DNA from: Streptomyces sp. DH5
Lineage (GTDB): Bacteria; Actinomycetota; Actinomycetes; Streptomycetales; Streptomycetaceae
Length of the DNA stretch: 64,000 nucleotides
Direction of reading: 5' to 3'
Assembly (NCBI RefSeq): GCF_020873915.1
Contig: NZ_JAHWGP010000029.1
Span: forward strand, 36,627-100,626
Each line of letters begins with the position of its first letter. Position 1 is the first letter of the stretch. The notes under the pieces are model-generated. The model did no database searches. It saw only the letters and a list, made by a program, of their open reading frames with translations, and was not told where the DNA came from. Shown here piece by piece: positions 59,678 through 64,000 of the stretch. The translations under genes were made by a program, and so were the position numbers.

Positions 59678-59964
59678 TCACGCGGGGAGTTCCTCGTACA
59701 GCAATCGGCCGAGCAGCACACCACCGAAGATCACGACCCCACGCCGAGCAGCCAGGACTCGACGACCAGGACGGTTCCGACGGGTCCGTAGGCGACGGCG
59801 TGGGATGCGATCAGGGGCGAGAAGACGAGGGCGGAGAAGATCCTCGCACCGAGCAGTCCGATCACGGTGGCCACGGCGCCTGGCAACAGGGCGCGCCAGC
59901 GGATCCGCCCGCCGAGCAGCAGGTGCTGGGAGCACCGGAGAAGCAGGACGACGCCCAGCGATGC
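59678..59964 (-). pseudogene. 3' fragment of a YihY/BrkB-like membrane protein, frameshifted
   Basis: The reverse strand encodes SLGVVLLLRCSQHLLLGGRI, RWRALLPGAVATVIGLLGAR, SALVFSPLIASHAVAYGPVG and VLVVESWLLGVG, then TGA. In another frame it continues FVIFGGVLLGRLLYEELPA if one T is restored near 59735 (GGGTCGTGATC for GGGTTCGTGATC). This matches the C-terminal end of YihY/virulence factor BrkB family proteins. About two thirds of the gene is gone: its 5' side stops where the metallo-beta-lactamase-like fragment begins. Confidence 0.7.
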
Positions 59965-60653
59965 GACAGCCCCGCACCGGCATCGGAAACGGGAAGCGGC
60001 GCGCCAACCCCGCCTGGCACAACCTGAACAGTGACTACGAGGCACGGCTACGAGCGGTGGGCTTCGCGCCGGAGAGCGTTGACGTCGTGGTCCTGACCCA
60101 CCTCCACGCCGACCACGTGGGGTGGAACACGCGTGCCGAGGGCGACACCTGGGTGCCCACCTTCCCGAACGCGCGCTATCCCACCTCACGCACCGAGTGG
60201 GACTACTGGGCGGGTGTCGACATGGAGGAGGCACGTCGACAGATGTTCCGGGACTCGGTCCACCCCGTCCGGGAAGCAGGTCTGTTCGACCTCATCGATG
60301 TCGCGGACGAGGGCACGGACGTCGCGCCGGGCATCCGACTGCTGCCCACCCCCGGCCACACACCGGGGCAGGTGGCGGTGGAACTGAGCAGCCGTGGCGA
60401 GACCGCACTGGTCACCGGCGACAGCATCCACCACCCGGTCCAGATGGCGCATCCGGAGCTCTGCAGCTGTGTGGACATCGCTCCCGAACTCGCGGCCAGG
60501 ACCCGGAACCAGGTGCTCGGCTCACTGGCCGGTACGTCAACTCTCCCGCTCGCGAGCCACTTCCCGCCGCCGACCGCCGGACACGTGCGACGCGAGGACG
60601 GCGGGTACCGACTGGTTCCGGCTCCCTACGGGGTCACGCCCACCGGCGGCTGA
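59961..60653 (+). CDS. N-terminally truncated metallo-beta-lactamase-fold hydrolase
   Basis: The frame starts at ATG 59961, but family likeness begins only at TGIGNGKRRANPAWHNLNSD (residue 6 on), so the first 60-80 residues normal for the fold are missing. The rest is well kept: VVVLTHLHADHVGWNTRAEG (HxHxDH), PTPGHTPGQVAVELSSRGE, ALVTGDSIHHPVQM and LASHFPPPTAGHV. These residues bind two zinc ions. The missing strand probably prevents folding. It abuts the YihY-like fragment, so a deletion or rearrangement joined two broken genes. It is treated as a probable pseudogene, although the frame is open. Confidence 0.65.
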   Translation: MRQPRTGIGNGKRRANPAWHNLNSDYEARLRAVGFAPESVDVVVLTHLHADHVGWNTRAEGDTWVPTFPNARYPTSRTEWDYWAGVDMEEARRQMFRDSVHPVREAGLFDLIDVADEGTDVAPGIRLLPTPGHTPGQVAVELSSRGETALVTGDSIHHPVQMAHPELCSCVDIAPELAARTRNQVLGSLAGTSTLPLASHFPPPTAGHVRREDGGYRLVPAPYGVTPTGG

Positions 60654-61581
60654 AGCGGATCGGAGCACCCGGGACGTGCCGCGCACCGAGTCGCACCGAG
60701 TCCGTGCGGGTGACGTCCTGGGCGTCCGCGACCGGACGGCCCGGGAGCGGCTGTGAGACTCCTCCGGCACGTGCTCCGTCGTCACCGACGGGGCCGGACG
60801 ACGTCATGACCGATCACCGGCTCGCGCCCTCTGCGCAAGCCGGCTGTCGGCTGTCCCTCGTGGGCGACGGTCACGCCGACGCGTCGCGAACGAGGGCAAC
60901 CTGCCGGCCCCACTCGCCCATCGCCGGCCGAGCAACGCGGCCCTGCTTCAGTCTCACGAATCGAGCGTCATGCGAGCGTCAACAATGACGAACGCACGTC
61001 GCCGACATCATTCACACGAACCCCACCACACCCTGTACCCGCAGGTCGGGCGAGTTTGAACAAGCAGTGGGTCTGCCCGACCCGCTGTACGGAGGGAACC
61101 AGGTCGAGCGACCCACCTGGACCGCGCAACCGCAGGTCAGACGCCCTTTGCGGCAGGTTCAAGGATCGCCACGCACTCCACGTGGTGCGTCATCGGAAAG
61201 ATGTCGGCCTGATCGGGTTTCGGAAAAGGCCAGGTCAGATGCCATTTCCCGGCTCGCTGGCCCGCGTACGGTCGCCCAAAGCGTCAAACGAGCGTCATGA
61301 CCGACACAGTCCGTCCCCCACTCGGGGTGAAACAGACTGCGACACGAGGACACCTGGCGGCATCCGCCCCCACTGAGATCGCGGCGCCCATGGCCGATAT
61401 GGCGGCCATGCTCCGTAGCGGTCTCGAAGCGCGGGGGCAGTTGCAGGCGCTGGAGACCCCGGCCCCCGCTGCCCGCCTGCCTCACCGTCTTCGCCTCGGC
61501 GACCGGGTAGGAAAATGCTAGATCGACATCCTCAAAGGGAGATCTTCTGGCAGCCGATCGCTCAGAGCCAGTACGGGCCCG
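60654..61581. other. Degenerate intergenic region before the insertion sequences
   Basis: No complete gene was recognised in about 930 bp. An 11-bp sequence, CGAGCGTCATG, occurs at 60962-60972 and again at 61289-61299, flanking the possible methyltransferase tail at 61137-61212. The forward frame 61297-61521 has no known relatives that I can recall. Confidence 0.4.
61137..61212 (-). pseudogene. Possible C-terminal relic of a TrmA/RumA-type RNA methyltransferase
   Basis: The reverse strand reads ADIFPMTHHVECVAILEPAA then KGV and TGA. This is very close to the C-terminus of class I 23S/tRNA uracil-5-methyltransferases (DxFPxTxHVECV, containing the catalytic Glu). Only about 25 codons remain; the codons upstream do not match the family. 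Confidence 0.5.
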
Positions 61582-62111
61582 GGTCACGTCCGCTGGAGTG
61601 GTGTATCGACGGCCACTCGGTGATCTCGGTTTGAGGCTATGCGGTGAGTTCGGTGGGCAGGGCGGTGTCGTCGGTTTCTGACTCGATCGGGTGGAGTCGG
61701 GCCTTGGCGAGGAGCTCGTGGCCCATGTAGCGGCGGGCCTCGGTCCATTCGTCGTTCTGCTCGGCCAGCACGGCGCCGACGAGCCGGATGACGGCGGTGC
61801 GGTCGGGGAAGATGCCGACCACGTCGGTGCGGCGGCGGATCTCCTTGTTCAGCCGCTCCTGGGGGTTGTTCGACCAGATCTGCCGCCAGATCTCCCGCGG
61901 GAAGGCGGTGAAGGCGAGCAGGTCGTGCTGGGCGGCGTCCAAGTGGGCTGCGGCCTTGGGGAACTTGGCCTCCAGCGCGTCCAGGACGTGCCGCATCTGT
62001 GCGTGGACCGCGTCGGTGTCGGGCTGTTCGAACACGGTCCGCAGCAGCGTGGCCACCCAGGGCTGGGCCGACTTCGGCACCTGGCTCAGCAAATTTCTCG
62101 CGTAGTGAAGC
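61582..62111. mobile_element. IS256-family insertion sequence remnant
   Basis: The right terminal sequence GGTCACGTCCGCTGGAGTGG begins near 61582, resembling ends of Streptomyces IS256-type elements. The transposase 3' part follows on the reverse strand. The element is cut at about 62111, where the ISAzo13-like element begins. The left half is absent from the window. Confidence 0.6.
61637..62111 (-). pseudogene. IS256-family (Mutator) transposase, C-terminal fragment
   Basis: About 158 codons remain. HYARNLLSQVPKSAQPWVAT, RTVFEQPDTDAVHAQMRHVL, AFPREIWRQIWSNNPQERLN, KEIRRRTDVVGIFPDRTAVI and RLVGAVLAEQNDEWTEARRY are characteristic of the IS256/Mutator C-terminal region, including the catalytic-type Glu of the RLNKE motif. 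Homology stops abruptly at about 62111. The N-terminal DDE residues are missing, so it is inactive. Confidence 0.85.
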
Positions 62112-64000
62112 CGTAAGGAAATAACACGTTGCTTCGCGAGGACGCGTTCGTTGGTCTGGTATGCGAATATCCGACGAGGCCCGTGTCCTGCTGACCCGGC
62201 GGTTCGAGGTCCTGCTCCCGCACCTGAACGAACGGCAGCGCCGTCTCGCCCTGGCCACCGAGGCCCGGCTGCTGGGCCATGGTGGTGTGAGGCTCGTGGC
62301 GAGAGCTGCCGGGGTCAGCGAGACTACGGTTCGCAGAGGTGTTTTCGAACTCGAAGGCGGCACCGGATCGCTGCCAGAAGGCCGTGTCCGGCAGGCGGGC
62401 GGCGGGAGAATGCGCGTCGAGGACGTGGACCGCGAGCTCGTCCCTGCGCTGTTGGCGCTGGTGGAGCCGGATGAACGGGGCGATCCGATGTCTCCGCTGC
62501 GCTGGACGACCAAGTCGCTGCGCAACCTCGCGGAAGAACTGACTCGGCAGGGGCATCCGGTCTCCGCTCCGACCGTCGGCCGGTTGCTGAAGGAGCAGGG
62601 CTTCAGCCTGCAGGCCAGTGCCAAGACCCTGGAGGGGAAACAGCACCCCGACCGTGACGCGCAGTTCCGCTATCTCAACGAGCAGGTCAAGGAGCATCAG
62701 TCCGCCGGACAGCCGGTGATCAGCATCGATGCCAAGAAGAAGGAACAGCTGGGGCAGTTACCCAATCCCGGCCGGCAGTGGCGACCAGCAGGTGATCCAG
62801 TACAGGTGGAAGACCACAGCTTCTACTTCATCGGCCCCGACGTCGACGTGGCGATCCCTTTCGGCATCTACGACCTGGCCAACGACAGCGGCTGGGTGAA
62901 CGTCGGCACCGACCACGACACCTCCGTGTTCGCCGTCGAGTCAATTCGCCGCTGGTGGCAGGCGCGCGGACGGGCGGACTACCCAGATGCCAACCGCTTG
63001 TTGATCACTGCGGACTGCGGAGGGTCCAACAGTTACCGCTACCGGTTATGGAAGGCCGAGCTCGCCGCCTTCGCCGCCCAGACGGGTCTCACTGTGACTG
63101 TCTGTCACTTCCCGCCGGGTATCTCGAAGTGGAACAAGATTGAGCACCGGCTGTTCTCCCACATCACTATGAACTGGCGCGGCAGGCCCCTGACCAGCTA
63201 TGAAGTCGTCGTCAACAGCATCGCTGCGACCCGCACCCGTACCGGCCTGCGCGTTCACGCCGAGCTGGATGCCGGTGCCTACCCGGTGGGCATCTCCGTC
63301 AGCCGCGACCACCTGCGCTCTCTACCGATCACGCCCCATGACCAGCACGGATCCTGGAACTACACGATCGCCGCCGCCGGTGCCGAGGACGGCAGCCAGG
63401 TCAGCCCCAGCGATCGAGACCGCACCAGGGCGCAGGTCCTCACGATGCTCACCGACCCCCGCTTGAGCGGCATGACCGCATCGGAACTGGACACGCTGCG
63501 CAACCAGCTGGCCCCCGCACAAGCCGCCCAGGCGGAACAACGCAAGTTCCAACAGCGCGGCGGCCGACGGCTGCAGGCCCTCGGAGCCCACGGCAGACCC
63601 CTGCTCTCGAACGCCGATCGTGTCCTGATCACCGTGATCTACTTGCGCCGCGTCTGTTCCCAGAAGGTCCTGGTCGATCTGCTGGCCATCAACGCGGTCA
63701 CCATCGGCAAGGTCATCGGTGAGACCCGCACGCTCATGGACGCACAGAAGATCACCGTCACACAGACCGCGCATTACTTCTCCTCCGCCCGGGAACTGCG
63801 CGACTGGGCGGAAGGCGGTGCGACCACCAGTCGCATGGAACTCTCCCAAGCTCTGTCCCACCCCGCCTTCACCCAGGGCTTGGGCGAGTTCCGGGGTCGG
63901 GCGGTTGGTCGGGCCGTGACCGCTTGGGGTGCATAGCAGAGCAGGCACGGGTTTCGTGATCATTGGGGTGTCGAAGCTCAACGATCATGAGGTGGCCCGT
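62112..64000. mobile_element. ISAzo13-like insertion sequence (right end not located)
   Basis: It starts where the IS256 transposase homology breaks (about 62111) and includes the transposase gene at 62161-63936. I could not identify matching terminal inverted repeats; the right end may be just past the gene or outside the window. At 63954-64000 the sequence TGATCATTG...CAACGATCA forms an imperfect dyad and a GTG frame (VSKLNDHEVAR) runs off the edge, possibly another element. Confidence 0.55.
62161..63936 (+). CDS. ISAzo13-family transposase
   Basis: The 591-residue protein starts at ATG 62161. RISDEARVLLTRRFEVLLPH, GHGGVRLVARAAGVSETTVR (HTH) and PTVGRLLKEQGFSLQASAKT lead to a DDE core: VISIDAKKKEQLGQLP (D), LLITADCGGSNSYRYRLWK (D) and FPPGISKWNKIEHRLFSHI (E). 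ISAzo13-family transposases are normally about 400-450 residues. The C-terminal 150 residues (RPLLSNADRVLITVIYLRRV...) resemble an extra HTH segment and may be a fusion. All three catalytic residues are present, so activity is possible. Confidence 0.88.
   Translation: MRISDEARVLLTRRFEVLLPHLNERQRRLALATEARLLGHGGVRLVARAAGVSETTVRRGVFELEGGTGSLPEGRVRQAGGGRMRVEDVDRELVPALLALVEPDERGDPMSPLRWTTKSLRNLAEELTRQGHPVSAPTVGRLLKEQGFSLQASAKTLEGKQHPDRDAQFRYLNEQVKEHQSAGQPVISIDAKKKEQLGQLPNPGRQWRPAGDPVQVEDHSFYFIGPDVDVAIPFGIYDLANDSGWVNVGTDHDTSVFAVESIRRWWQARGRADYPDANRLLITADCGGSNSYRYRLWKAELAAFAAQTGLTVTVCHFPPGISKWNKIEHRLFSHITMNWRGRPLTSYEVVVNSIAATRTRTGLRVHAELDAGAYPVGISVSRDHLRSLPITPHDQHGSWNYTIAAAGAEDGSQVSPSDRDRTRAQVLTMLTDPRLSGMTASELDTLRNQLAPAQAAQAEQRKFQQRGGRRLQALGAHGRPLLSNADRVLITVIYLRRVCSQKVLVDLLAINAVTIGKVIGETRTLMDAQKITVTQTAHYFSSARELRDWAEGGATTSRMELSQALSHPAFTQGLGEFRGRAVGRAVTAWGA

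Overview
The window is about 72-75% GC by eye. It uses GTG and TTG starts freely, packs genes with 4-bp stop/start overlaps, and carries families typical of Streptomyces: a PucR/RsbRD-type regulator, DUF6571, an SCO5918-like protein, DUF5994, DUF5701, twin-arginine secreted hydrolases and an actinobacterial RNase J. I read it as a Streptomyces chromosomal segment. Accessory character rises towards the right end, which holds gene relics and nested insertion sequences.

Left part (1-11.6 kb). A fatty acyl-AMP-ligase-type enzyme runs off the left edge and is divergent from a DHA2-type MFS exporter. Tail to tail with the exporter is a degenerate, truncated AMP-ligase homologue, and a PucR-type regulator follows it. 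The two intergenic regions share an 18-bp palindromic operator, so they probably form one regulon. Next come a carboxymuconolactone-decarboxylase-family protein, two coupled secreted WAVG-type repeat proteins and a membrane Ser/Thr kinase.

Centre (11.6-39.4 kb). A single-direction, mostly overlapping run of 20 genes encodes an exopolysaccharide: an initiating polyprenyl-P glycosyl-1-P transferase, a GDP-mannose 6-dehydrogenase with all AlgD catalytic residues, three glycosyltransferases, two Wzz-like chain-length proteins with dead P-loop domains, an asparagine-synthase-type amidotransferase, a fused dehydrogenase/Gfo-Idh protein, a heparinase-like protein, a beta-helix lipoprotein, a Wzy/WaaL-type polymerase, a Wzx-type flippase and a pyruvyl transferase. 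A nested set (C-methyltransferase, glucose-1-P cytidylyltransferase, PIG-L deacetylase, SDR, DUF4910, RmlC-like epimerase and GSA-type aminotransferase) probably builds an unusual sugar. A PAP2 phosphatase follows on the opposite strand and could recycle undecaprenyl-PP.

Right of centre (40-52.8 kb). A Vat-type acetyltransferase and a Vgb-type lyase form a two-gene streptogramin A plus B resistance operon. Its leader contains a 34-codon ORF with a strong GC hairpin, which ends on the TTG start of the acetyltransferase. Then come DUF5701, a small membrane protein/winged-helix operon with a clear operator, a secreted lysyl-oxidase-like copper protein with a His-rich linker, a three-gene DUF6571 secretion-type locus, a frameshifted LuxR response-regulator relic, a Tat-exported GH11 xylanase with CGAAA-N-TTTCG operators, and an RNase J.

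Right end (53.7-64 kb). A cold-shock group (CspA-type protein, DEAD-box helicase, CBS protein and SCO5918-like protein) is bounded by strong terminators. A STAS protein, DUF5994 and small ORFs follow. After these the sequence decays: a frameshifted YihY-like 3' fragment abuts an N-terminally truncated metallo-beta-lactamase-fold gene, then a possible RNA methyltransferase tail, then an IS256-family remnant interrupted by an ISAzo13-like element near the window edge.
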